From IMG/VR virus record IMGVR_UViG_3300013132_000293, positions 1 to 21,848 of that record: a stretch of DNA of 21,848 nucleotides. One strand, 5' to 3'. This document shows positions 15,182 through 21,404 of this stretch, piece after piece. The notes under the pieces are model-generated. The model was not told the DNA's origin, did not search any database, and worked only from the letters and a program-made list of their open reading frames with translations. Position numbers and translations under genes: made by a program. The stretch's first letter is position 1. Each line of letters begins with the position of its first letter. This DNA comes from a virus.

Positions 15182-15384
15182 GACGCCCGCACCGGAACGC
15201 GATGCGTCCACGGCCCCTGCCTGCTCGTCTCGACCCACTGCGCCACCGCGCTCGGGCGGAAGAAGTACCGCCAGCGCCGACGCTGATTGCCAGCGAGACG
15301 CCAGTCAGCGCCGAGCTTCGCCAGCCCCGCACGGTTCCGCCAGCGCAGCTCGCGCTTCTCGTGCCTCGTCTTGAGCTTCAACAT
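15178..15384 (-). CDS. Small very basic protein, unknown function
   Basis: A 68-residue protein starting MLKLKTRHEKRELRWRNRAG. It is rich in Arg, Lys and Trp and probably binds nucleic acid. AAGGAG lies about 8 nt before ATG 15384, a good ribosome binding site. Its stop overlaps the kinase start as GTGA. The segment LGADWRLAGNQRRRWRYFFR is strongly positive. No family was recognised. Confidence 0.6.
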   Translation of the reverse strand: MLKLKTRHEKRELRWRNRAGLAKLGADWRLAGNQRRRWRYFFRPSAVAQWVETSRQGPWTHRVPVRAS

Positions 15385-15400
15385 GCGTCGTCTCCTTCGT

Positions 15401-15493
15401 TCAAGCCCGAGCGGTCCGGTGTTTCATGCGGCCACCAATCAAGGCCTGTCGCGGGATCTCCCCGCGCACCATGCCGGACCGCTCGGTGTTCAT
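15401..15493 (-). CDS. 30-residue peptide gene between small accessory genes
   Basis: The frame starts at ATG 15493, overlapping the preceding stop as ATGA, and ends at TGA 15401-15403. The peptide starts MNTERSGMVRGEIPRQ and is basic. A perfect 13-bp inverted repeat spans most of the frame, so the peptide may be secondary to an RNA structure. Translation is suggested only by the overlap. The next gene has its own strong ribosome binding site 8 nt from its start, so it does not need coupling. Confidence 0.38.
   Translation of the reverse strand: MNTERSGMVRGEIPRQALIGGRMKHRTARA
15407..15486. repeat. 13-bp inverted repeat enclosing a nested hairpin
   Basis: CCGAGCGGTCCGG (15407-15419) is the exact reverse complement of CCGGACCGCTCGG (15474-15486). 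Within the 54-nt gap, CGCGGG (15450-15455) pairs with CCCGCG (15461-15466) across a 5-nt loop. Together they predict a long structured RNA in the accessory transcript. It could regulate or process the message, or be a palindromic protein site. Confidence 0.55.
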
Positions 15494-15831
15494 CGAATCC
15501 CCCGCGTCTCGTTCCACTCGCGACGCTTCTCCTCGGTCCGCATTGCGTCCGGAAGCCACCGCGCGACATCCTCTTGCAGAGCCAACAGCCCCGAGAGGAT
15601 CCACTTCCGCGCTTCCGTCTCGTTCCGAGTCGTGCGGCGCTCGTCCCCCTCGTCGTACTCCATCGCCTCCAACGCGGCCTTGAACGCCATGCGCTGCCGG
15701 GTCAACAGCACCAGCACGAGGTCGCCCTCCTTGATCGACGGGCCGACATCCGGCGGCTTGCGCTGCCGTAGACGGAGCGGCGGAATCTGCCCCGTGCGAC
15801 GCATACCGCCGCTGGATCGGTCGAGGTTCAC
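15490..15831 (-). CDS. Small helical protein downstream of the co-chaperonin, unknown function
   Basis: A 113-residue protein starting at GTG 15831, which overlaps the co-chaperonin stop as GTGA. A longer in-frame start at 15918 would overlap that gene with an unlikely leader. After a basic N-terminus it shows a short beta-hydrophobic segment (EGDLVLVLLTRQRMAFK). A Glu/Arg-rich, helical remainder follows, with ARKWILSGLLALQEDVARWL. It ends in TRGIR. Tight coupling suggests it is made in proportion to the co-chaperonin. No family was recognised. Confidence 0.6.
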   Translation of the reverse strand: MNLDRSSGGMRRTGQIPPLRLRQRKPPDVGPSIKEGDLVLVLLTRQRMAFKAALEAMEYDEGDERRTTRNETEARKWILSGLLALQEDVARWLPDAMRTEEKRREWNETRGIR

Positions 15832-16682
15832 GCGGCACTCGGCTCCGCCCCGGGCAGTATCACCCCGCGAATGCATGGGTACTCGCGGATCATCAGCACG
15901 CGGCCCGGAGCGTTCCACCCCTCGTCCATGTCGATTGGCTGAGCGTTCGGCGCGGTGCCCTTCGCGATGGCGCGATCCCCCACCTTGACGATGTGCGGCG
16001 CGCGGCCCATCCGGTCACCGTCGAGGCATCGAGTGATCGTGTTCAGCCCCGGCCCGCGCTTGAGCACCTGAACCGTCCAAGTGTTCTCGCGGCGCTCCTG
16101 GTCGCGGTCCGGGCCAAGGTGGATCCGCAGCGGCCGGCCCGACAGGTCCACGAGGCGCGGACCGGCGCGGACGACGTGCTCGCTCTGCCGCTCGTCCATC
16201 CGCACGAGTAGCCAGTCCTGCACCGGCTCGAGCCGATCAGCCCAGCCCGGCACGTCGTACCGCCCGCGAATCGACACCGGCACGGGTCCGGGCGCGGGTG
16301 GGAGTTCCTCGTCGCCATCTTCGGCCTCGCCCGCGCCGGCCACGGTCGCGATGACCGAGCCGTCGCGGATGAGCTTGTAGCCGTACCCCGTCGGCGTCGT
16401 TTCGCGCGGCACCAGCGGCAGGAAGTCGCCCGCGCCGACCTCGAACAGGACGCGATGCCCGACCTCGCACGTCGTGGGCATCCGCGTGCGCCCGTCATCG
16501 GAGAGCTTGCCCGGACCGCGCTGCACCACGAGTCCCGTGCGCGAGCTCGGCTTGATCGTCCCGGGGATCTCGATGCCGCCCTTTGTGCGCGCAATCGGCG
16601 GGTCCAGGCGGATGAGGATGAAGTCCTCGTGCAACGTCACGTGCGTCTCGAGCTTTTCGTAGCTGATTCCGACAGTAGCCAT
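15828..16682 (-). CDS. Tandem two-domain GroES-like co-chaperonin
   Basis: A 284-residue protein with two GroES-fold domains. Domain 1 (about 15-115) has the first strand HEDFILIRLD and a GroES-like mobile loop with GGIEIP (35-40). It continues with VVQRGPGK (52-59), a CEVGHRVLFEVGAGDFLPL core and YKLIRDGSVIATV at the end. A Pro/Glu linker leads to domain 2 (about 150-276), which has DRLEPVQDWLLVRMDE, KRGPG (208-212), IVKVGDRAI (231-239) and VLMIREYPCIRGVI. Domain 2 lacks a GGI-type mobile loop. GroES caps GroEL, and T4 gp31 is a phage equivalent needed to fold its capsid protein. By analogy this may cap host GroEL for virion proteins. A 164-nt gap to the terminase gene precedes it, and no clear ribosome binding site is seen before ATG 16682. 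Confidence 0.82.
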   Translation of the reverse strand: MATVGISYEKLETHVTLHEDFILIRLDPPIARTKGGIEIPGTIKPSSRTGLVVQRGPGKLSDDGRTRMPTTCEVGHRVLFEVGAGDFLPLVPRETTPTGYGYKLIRDGSVIATVAGAGEAEDGDEELPPAPGPVPVSIRGRYDVPGWADRLEPVQDWLLVRMDERQSEHVVRAGPRLVDLSGRPLRIHLGPDRDQERRENTWTVQVLKRGPGLNTITRCLDGDRMGRAPHIVKVGDRAIAKGTAPNAQPIDMDEGWNAPGRVLMIREYPCIRGVILPGAEPSAA

Positions 16683-16846
16683 GTGGTGGGTGACGGTCGC
16701 GCCGCCGGGGGTGCGGGAGAACTGAGTAGCGGGTCAGTTTGGCGACGCGACCGTCGAAGGCGCGTGCTATGCGCAGGACCATGCGCCATCAAGCACAATC
16801 CCGCGAAAGCTTGGCCCTTCGTTCAGGCCCGGGCGGGCTCGCCCGA

Positions 16847-18172
16847 TCAGAACTCCACGACCTCGAAGCCACGGCCCGCGTCCTTCGCCGCCCACGCCGC
16901 AAGCATCAGCGCGCACACACAGTCGTCATGCTGGCCGTTCGGCGCGCTGGTCTTGACCGCGCCGGCCTCGGTCACCGTGAACTCGAACGCCTCAAGCTCC
17001 TCGATGCCCTCCGGCCACAGCTCGTACCGGGGCAGCGCGATCTCGCCACGCTCGCACAGGAGCGCCAGGTTGTTCACCAGAGCGGCCTTGCTCGCCGCCG
17101 TGAACGGGTATCCGTCCGCGCGAATGCCCGCCTCGAGCAGCGCCTCGTATACCGGCTCGCCCGCGCCCGTCGAGTCTACGAGCGTGTAGCAGTGCCCGAA
17201 GCGCTCCGTCGTGGCGTGGATCCGCGAGACCTGGACCTTCCAGTCCACGCGCGTGAACCGCTCGACGTGGACAACCCGCCTCGCCCGAGCGTCCATCACC
17301 ACGAGCACCGTGTAGTCGTTCACGCGCGCGAGGTCGAGGCCCGCGACGTAGCGGACATCCGGCATCGGTGCCGACCACGCATCGACCGTCGCAAGGTCTC
17401 GCACGTTGCGGAACACCGCACCCGCTCCCTCGATGAACTCGGCCAGGTACTCCTGGCGGAAGATCGCCTCGGGGATGCGCTGGCGGATCGCCTCGAGCTC
17501 GGCAGGGTCGATCTTCGGATTCGTGACAGTCGGGCTGTTCCACGACTCGAAGCCTCCGAGCTTTTTTTGTCCCATGCGCCACGCCTCGTAGAACCAGCCC
17601 TTGCCCTTGGGGCTCGATATCAAGAGCGCCCAGCCCTTCTTATCGAGCAAGCGCGCCGAGAGGAACCTCTCCCATGTGTCGGCCTTGACTCGGCTGGCCT
17701 CGTCGATGATGAGGAAGTCGAGGCCCTCGCCGAGCAGCGAGACCGGGTTATCCGCCGACTTCCCGCGCAGCTCGGTGAAGCCGCCCCCCATGTTCCGCAC
17801 GATGATCGTCCGCTCGTGCTCGGACACCCGCACCACGAACGGCATGAGCTGGCTCTGGAAGATCAGGGCCAGCTCGCGGAACACCTTGTCGCAGAGGTCG
17901 TAGAACGGCGCGGCGATCCACCCGCGACGGAACGTGTCCGGCGGGCTCGGCTGGAGCGCGGCGGCGACAGCCTCGCCGGCGGCGCATGTCGTTTTCCCCC
18001 ATCGCACCCCGCAGGCCAGCACGCGCCTCGGCGCAAGCGACTCATGCACCGGACGCTGCCCCGCGTGCGGCTCGTAACCGATGCTCCGGAAGATGCGGAA
18101 CTTGTCGAGCGGATCCGGCGCGCGAATCAGCGCAGGGACACTACCCATCCGCGCACGACGCTTCGCCAGCAC
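16847..18172 (-). CDS. Terminase large subunit
   Basis: A 441-residue packaging motor. The ATPase domain has Walker A ACGVRWGKTT (53-62), with Walker B LDFLIIDEAS (151-160; D157, E158) and coupling motif LLISSPKG (183-190). The nuclease domain has an RNase H-like acidic set: VAGLDLARVNDYTVLVV (D280), TLVDSTGAGEP (D333) and QHDDCVCAL (D416 and D417). It cuts concatemeric DNA and pumps it through the portal. The start could be GTG 18172 or ATG 18148. Both have poor ribosome binding sites, and the longer one is given. It lies 66 nt after the small subunit. A GC hairpin follows its stop without a T tract. Confidence 0.92.
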   Translation of the reverse strand: MLAKRRARMGSVPALIRAPDPLDKFRIFRSIGYEPHAGQRPVHESLAPRRVLACGVRWGKTTCAAGEAVAAALQPSPPDTFRRGWIAAPFYDLCDKVFRELALIFQSQLMPFVVRVSEHERTIIVRNMGGGFTELRGKSADNPVSLLGEGLDFLIIDEASRVKADTWERFLSARLLDKKGWALLISSPKGKGWFYEAWRMGQKKLGGFESWNSPTVTNPKIDPAELEAIRQRIPEAIFRQEYLAEFIEGAGAVFRNVRDLATVDAWSAPMPDVRYVAGLDLARVNDYTVLVVMDARARRVVHVERFTRVDWKVQVSRIHATTERFGHCYTLVDSTGAGEPVYEALLEAGIRADGYPFTAASKAALVNNLALLCERGEIALPRYELWPEGIEELEAFEFTVTEAGAVKTSAPNGQHDDCVCALMLAAWAAKDAGRGFEVVEF

Positions 18173-18238
18173 GCGAGCGGGAACCGCTGCGCGGTCGTGA
18201 GCGTATCCTGTCCGTCAAGCGAGCGGAAGAGCCGCAGG

Positions 18239-18634
18239 TCACGGCCTACCCTCTGGCTGGCCGTCCTTGTCCGGCTTCGCCACGAACTCGGCGTCCTCCA
18301 CCGGACCAGCACCAGGCCGAGGCGATGCCCACTCGCGCCACAGTCGAGCCATCAGCGCCGACACGTCCTGCTGAGCGTCCGGCGGGGCCGGCACGGCCTT
18401 GCCCATCATCCGGTCCAGGAACTCGTGGATCGCCCACGGCTCGCCGCCTTTCGCGTTGCGGATCAGCTCCGCCCAGACCTCCAGCATGTCCTGGTCGGTC
18501 GTCGCGTCAAATGCCAACGCGCGCCACCTCGACTGCGTTTTCGCCGCCCCGCCGACCCCTACCGCAGCCTGATTGCCTACGACGAAGCGGCCCTTGCCGT
18601 CCCTGCCGTCATCTTTCCGTGCATTCGGTTCCAC
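18239..18634 (-). CDS. Probable terminase small subunit
   Basis: A 131-residue protein starting at GTG 18634. The N-terminus has GKGRFVVGNQAAVG, a basic 'G-x-F-x-x-G-N' pattern common in small proteins encoded just before terminases. A helical centre follows, with DATTDQDMLEVWAELIRNAK and AIHEFLDRMMGKAVP, and then a Pro-rich acidic tail. It would recognise phage DNA for packaging. The assignment combines the sequence pattern and the position directly upstream of the large subunit. No helix-turn-helix is certain by eye. Confidence 0.65.
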   Translation of the reverse strand: MEPNARKDDGRDGKGRFVVGNQAAVGVGGAAKTQSRWRALAFDATTDQDMLEVWAELIRNAKGGEPWAIHEFLDRMMGKAVPAPPDAQQDVSALMARLWREWASPRPGAGPVEDAEFVAKPDKDGQPEGRP

Positions 18635-18695
18635 GAACGGATGGATACTCGCCTATGCGCGGCGAGCAATAGCGGCATGGATAGATCCGGGGTTG

Positions 18696-18908
18696 CTACG
18701 CGCCCGGTCGCTTCGACTTCGGCCAGTCGAAGATGCGATTCAGGATGACGCTCTGGACCCGTCGGTTGCACGGCGCGCACAGCGTCGGCGCTCGAGACGA
18801 CCCGGGCGGCGCGGAGCTGGTGCGGACCGCGCCACACTGGCATACGTAGGTGTAGGTCCGATCCTTCGATGGTTCGGTGGGGTACTTGTGGCGTCTTGCG
18901 CGGGTCAT
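18696..18908 (-). CDS. Zinc-ribbon microprotein B
   Basis: A 70-residue protein starting MTRARRHKYPTEPSKDRTYT at ATG 18908, overlapping the preceding stop as ATGA. Cys ligands are YVCQCGAVR and, after a Pro/Ser/Gly spacer, CAPC, so it likely binds one zinc ion. A basic helix follows, with VQSVILNRIFDWPKSKR. It aligns with the upstream neighbour over KYPT, VC-CG-VR, APxxCAxC and QxxxLxRI, so the two arose by tandem duplication. A role in nucleic acid binding is plausible. Confidence 0.65.
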   Translation of the reverse strand: MTRARRHKYPTEPSKDRTYTYVCQCGAVRTSSAPPGSSRAPTLCAPCNRRVQSVILNRIFDWPKSKRPGA

Positions 18909-19138
18909 TGCTTGGCCATGGGTTGATGGAGTCCTGCTTTTCGGCCCTTGCGTGGTCGCTTCGCCATGATCCGCTTCAGCGCCATGCGCTGCGCGTTGTT
19001 GTGACAGGTCGCGCACGTCTTTGGCGCGTAGTGCGCATCGGGCCTGCAAGCGTGGAGTCGAACCGATCCGCATCGGTTGCAGACGTGCTCATGTTGCGCG
19101 GCTCGAGGCGGCGTGGTCGGGTACTTGAAGCGCGGCAC
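18905..19138 (-). CDS. Zinc-ribbon microprotein A
   Basis: A 77-residue protein starting at GTG 19138 with PRFKYPTTPPRAAQHEHV. It has a four-Cys ribbon (CNRCGSVR, then CATC after a spacer) and a basic helix and tail (RMALKRIMAKRPRKGRK). It is the first gene after the terminator, 17 nt downstream of its T tract, leaving no room for a normal promoter. No clear Shine-Dalgarno is present, so the start rests partly on alignment with the paralog at 18696-18908. Confidence 0.63.
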   Translation of the reverse strand: MPRFKYPTTPPRAAQHEHVCNRCGSVRLHACRPDAHYAPKTCATCHNNAQRMALKRIMAKRPRKGRKAGLHQPMAKQ

Positions 19139-19154
19139 GGGTCAGATCTGGCGG

Positions 19155-19195
19155 AAAAGAAGGAGGCCGACCCGCCCCTGCGCGGATCGGCCTCC
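19155..19195 (-). terminator. Intrinsic terminator between the replication and packaging blocks
   Basis: GGAGGCCGA (19162-19170) pairs exactly with TCGGCCTCC (19187-19195). Four more pairs and one T-G wobble extend the stem around a 6-nt loop. On the minus strand the stem is followed by TTCTTTT. It should stop transcription coming from the replication genes. Confidence 0.82.
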
Positions 19196-19256
19196 AGGAA
19201 GCGATGGATCGGCCATGCAAACCGAGCCGCGCTTCACACCGGGAGAGTGCATCGGG

Positions 19257-19412
19257 TCACGCCAGCGTCAGGATGACGGCGGCGATGATGGGGACGGCGA
19301 TGAGGCCAAGGAAGAACCGCGCGTCTTGAGCGCGGGTCTGGAACATGCCGGGCGTCTCGGCACCGTGGTAGGTGTGGACGATGCGTCCGTTGCGGAGGAC
19401 GTGGTTAGCCAC
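19257..19412 (-). CDS. 51-residue single-pass membrane peptide, unknown function
   Basis: The frame starts at GTG 19412, overlapping the preceding gene by 8 nt, and ends just before the terminator. The N-terminal part is polar (ANHVLRNGRIVHTYHGAE). The C-terminal 19 residues are hydrophobic (FFLGLIAVPIIAAVILTLA), a tail-anchored membrane segment. The size would suit a holin-like or other small membrane protein, but no lysis genes are nearby. The hydrophobic stretch and operon overlap support it as a real gene. Confidence 0.55.
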   Translation of the reverse strand: MANHVLRNGRIVHTYHGAETPGMFQTRAQDARFFLGLIAVPIIAAVILTLA

Positions 19413-19653
19413 GGGTGGCCTCCGTGGATACGTACGGCGCTACGTTGTCCGGGCCCCAGATGCGACCGTTGTAGCTGACGTGCGCTACGGTTTGCCACGT
19501 CACGGAGTCCACCACAGTGAGGCGCGGGAACTTGCTCGCGCCGACGTTGAGCTTCTTGCGCAAATCGGCGCAGAAGTCGGATGCGTCCTCGACGCGCTCC
19601 AGCGGGATCATCTCGGGCCGCTTTCCGACGCGGAGAGCGTACTTGGCCTTCAC
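19405..19653 (-). CDS. Small protein of the replication block, unknown function
   Basis: An 82-residue protein starting at GTG 19653, overlapping the previous stop as GTGA. It starts with KAKYALRVGKRPEMIPLERV. A helix (DASDFCADLRKKLNVG) and a strand-rich C-terminal part follow, with LTVVDSVTWQTVAHVSYNG. It looks like a small alpha/beta domain. No family was recognised. Confidence 0.6.
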   Translation of the reverse strand: MKAKYALRVGKRPEMIPLERVEDASDFCADLRKKLNVGASKFPRLTVVDSVTWQTVAHVSYNGRIWGPDNVAPYVSTEATRG

Positions 19654-20216
19654 GCCAACCTCCGCAGGCTGGCGCGACCGTGGCGCAGCAGGAACGCGCC
19701 GACCTCGGTCGCGCTCCCCGTCTTCGTCTCGGCGATAACGCGCTTCACCAGCTCGCCCAGCGCGAGCGTGCGCAGCGTCTCGACCGTGAATCGCTCGTCG
19801 CACTCCTGGCACTCCGCCACGCGCGGCTCCTTGTGCGCCCACTTGAGCTTCCCGGTGCAGCCCTCGACCAGGCACGCGCCCGGACGGCTACCCAGCGCGC
19901 GGCAGCCCTCGCAGTCGTGGCCCGGCGCGTCCGTGAAGTGCTCGCGCCCGCACTCGGTGCAGCTCTCGCGGCGCTCCGGCGCGAAACGGCCAAGCTCGTC
20001 GCAATCCATGTCGTAGCCCTCGTGATCGGTGTGCATGTCGTTCATGGAGCACCCTACACTCCGCCGCGCCCGATCCTTCACGCCCGATTGGGATTTTTTC
20101 TGCGGGCGTGAACTTCCGGCCTTTGGGCACCCCGGGCAGGTCCACGCGCGCCCGGGCAGCCACGGGAAAGGGCTGGCCGTCTCGCGCATCCGGCGGCGGC
20201 ACGCTGGGCACCTCAC
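19650..20216 (-). CDS. Multi-zinc-ribbon protein
   Basis: A 188-residue protein starting at GTG 20216, overlapping the previous stop as GTGA. An in-frame start at 20288 would overlap that gene and is less likely. It contains three Cys-pair modules: RCPAC with CPGC near the N-terminus, CTEC with CEGC in the middle, and a third with C-x4-C and CQEC. The last 55 residues form a helical segment (TLRTLALGELVKRVIAE). It probably binds three zinc ions and acts on nucleic acid or as an adaptor. An ATG inside (MNDMHTDHEG, near 20045) could start a shorter form. A 10-bp inverted repeat lies within the gene. Confidence 0.6.
   Translation of the reverse strand: MRCPACRRRMRETASPFPWLPGRAWTCPGCPKAGSSRPQKKSQSGVKDRARRSVGCSMNDMHTDHEGYDMDCDELGRFAPERRESCTECGREHFTDAPGHDCEGCRALGSRPGACLVEGCTGKLKWAHKEPRVAECQECDERFTVETLRTLALGELVKRVIAETKTGSATEVGAFLLRHGRASLRRLA
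20077..20112. repeat. 10-bp inverted repeat with an A/T tract in the loop
   Basis: TTCACGCCCG (20077-20086) is the exact reverse complement of CGGGCGTGAA (20103-20112). The 16-nt loop includes a run of six T on the plus strand. It lies inside the multi-zinc-ribbon gene. The run sits in the loop, not after the stem, so it is not a terminator. It may be an operator or RNA hairpin. Confidence 0.5.
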
Positions 20217-20512
20217 CGTCGCGCCCTCCCGCACCCCGCGCAGACCGTCCAGGACGGCACGTTCCGCTTGTGTCCACAAGCTGGACACTCCGCGCCTTGC
20301 CTGTAAACGCTCCCAGATGCGCCAGGAGACGACTTCGGCGCGCGGGGGTCCGGACGGTCGGCCACGCGGCGATCTTCGCCTGGCGTGGCCTTTCCGGAAG
20401 CGCCCGCCCGTTCCGGCCCGTTCAGCGCATCCCCAGCGCGCGCCAACACCTGGGCGGGCAGGATCGGGCGGGGCTCCCCGTCGTGCTCCGGGCGGATTTC
20501 AGCGCGTGCCAT
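20213..20512 (-). CDS. Small protein with C-terminal zinc ribbon
   Basis: A 99-residue protein starting at ATG 20512, overlapping the end of the initiator gene by 14 nt. The first 70 residues are Pro/Gly/Ala-rich and probably disordered. The C-terminus has CPACGHKRNVPSWTVCAGCG. This closely matches the C-terminal ribbon of the upstream initiator (CRACG, six to ten residues, VCASCG), so it may be a detached copy of that module. Confidence 0.55.
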   Translation of the reverse strand: MARAEIRPEHDGEPRPILPAQVLARAGDALNGPERAGASGKATPGEDRRVADRPDPRAPKSSPGASGSVYRQGAECPACGHKRNVPSWTVCAGCGRARR

Positions 20513-21404
20513 TCAGGCTCGTCTCGCTGGTGGCAGCGTGCAGGGGGCGTCCACAGGATGCGCAGACGATTGCCGTCGGTGCGCTGACATGCCCGCATGC
20601 TCGACACCCGGCATCAGCCTTCCATGCTTCGTGGCCTCTAGCGCGAGAAAGGCTTAAGGCCGGACGACCAGGCCGGCCAAAGGATCGAAGATCATCGCCA
20701 GTAGGCTCGACCAGGTTTTTCCAGCCGCGCGCGATGGTGTGGTCGATGGCGGCAAGCGCCCGGGGTATGCCCCACGATGCGAGTTCGGCGAGGGACTGGT
20801 CGCCGCTGGACTGAGTGACCGGCTTCTGGATTTCGACCCGGTGCTTGAGCCAGCGGTCCCACGCTGCGGCGAATGAGTTTCCGGAAAGCGCGTCCGGGAT
20901 CGTTCCCTTCCAGACCCGTTTTTTCCTGCGCTCGGCCGGAGCCGGCACAGCCGGCGGAGGAGGGGTCCCCGCGCCAGCGGGGGGCTGTACAGGGGGATCT
21001 TCTTCTCTTCTCTCCTCTCCTCTCCTCTGGTCACGCTCGACCGTGACAGGCCCGTCACGCTCGACCGTGACGCGCTTTTTGCGCTGCCGTTCAGATGCGA
21101 GCGCCCGCGCTTTCGCGCCGGCCTCGTTGTGCCTATCCCATTTCGGGAACACGAGATAGGTGTCGCCGACCTCGAGCCATCCGGCCTCCTTCATGGCGGC
21201 GGCAAGGCCGGGCGTCTGCGTGATCTTGTCGAGCAGCGCAGGCGTGGCGAGCGGCACTTTCCCGTCGTCAGAAAGGCGACCCGCCCAGCTCCACGCGGCG
21301 GCAAGCGCGCCGACAACGTGTAGGGCTGTCACGCTGCACCGTGACGCGATGAAGTCCACCGCCGGATCGGCGTGGATGTCGTCCCGGACCTTGATCCAGC
21401 TCAT
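20499..21404 (-). CDS. Replication initiator, winged-helix/DnaD-like with zinc ribbon
   Basis: A 301-residue protein starting MSWIKVRDDIHADPAVDFIA at ATG 21404, coupled to the previous gene by ATGA. Residues 1-105 look like a winged-helix domain of phage replication proteins, with WSWAGRLSDDGKVPLATPAL and EAGWLEVGDTYLVFPKWDRH. A charged, Pro-rich linker (105-165) follows, including the repeated peptide VTVERD. Residues 178-235 resemble the DnaD-like C-terminal module (FAAAWDRWLKHRVEIQKPVT through IARGWKNLVEP). A Cys4 ribbon (C267, C270, C281, C284) ends the protein. It probably binds the origin and recruits a helicase. The gene contains candidate iterons, as lambda gene O does. Confidence 0.75.
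   Translation of the reverse strand: MSWIKVRDDIHADPAVDFIASRCSVTALHVVGALAAAWSWAGRLSDDGKVPLATPALLDKITQTPGLAAAMKEAGWLEVGDTYLVFPKWDRHNEAGAKARALASERQRKKRVTVERDGPVTVERDQRRGEERREEDPPVQPPAGAGTPPPPAVPAPAERRKKRVWKGTIPDALSGNSFAAAWDRWLKHRVEIQKPVTQSSGDQSLAELASWGIPRALAAIDHTIARGWKNLVEPTGDDLRSFGRPGRPALSLSRARGHEAWKADAGCRACGHVSAPTAIVCASCGRPLHAATSETSLNGTR
20998..21028. other. 31-nt homopyrimidine/homopurine tract beside the iterons
   Basis: Every plus-strand base from 20998 to 21028 is C or T. The part TCTCCTCTCCTCTCCTCT is a mirror repeat, a form that can adopt triplex (H-DNA). It ends one base before the first iteron. Nearby, CTGTACAG (20985-20992) is an 8-bp palindrome between two G runs. It may serve as an unwinding or structural part of an origin. 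Confidence 0.55.
21030..21071. repeat. Two 18-bp palindromic iterons (origin candidate)
   Basis: GTCACGCTCGACCGTGAC occurs at 21030-21047 and again identically at 21054-21071, 24 bp start to start. Each copy has GTCACG and CGTGAC as inverted half sites with a 6-bp centre. They lie in the initiator gene and encode its repeated VTVERD peptide. They are probable initiator binding sites. Confidence 0.6.
21328..21345. repeat. Third iteron copy in the initiator gene
   Basis: GTCACGCTGCACCGTGAC keeps both half sites of the other two iterons and differs only at two central bases. It lies about 260 bp away, in the part of the gene encoding the N-terminal domain. Conservation of the half sites in a different peptide context argues for a DNA-level function. 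Confidence 0.55.

Noticed and set aside
16739-18748. A 669-codon open frame on the plus strand
   Set aside because: It is antisense to the terminase genes, whose motifs are clear, and its composition is typical of a GC-driven shadow frame.
18577-18843. An 88-codon minus-strand frame overlapping the small terminase start
   Set aside because: It overlaps the zinc microprotein and the terminase small subunit in another frame and shows no motif or ribosome binding site.
20087-20102. A six-A run on the minus strand as a ribosomal frameshift site
   Set aside because: The reading frame over the run is CAG AAA AAA TCC, which does not fit the X-XXY-YYZ register, and no meaningful protein continues in the other frame.
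20998-21071. A short CRISPR-like or simple-sequence array
   Set aside because: The CT-rich run is a homopyrimidine tract and the palindromic repeats have 6-bp spacers between copies, far too short for CRISPR. The iteron explanation fits better.
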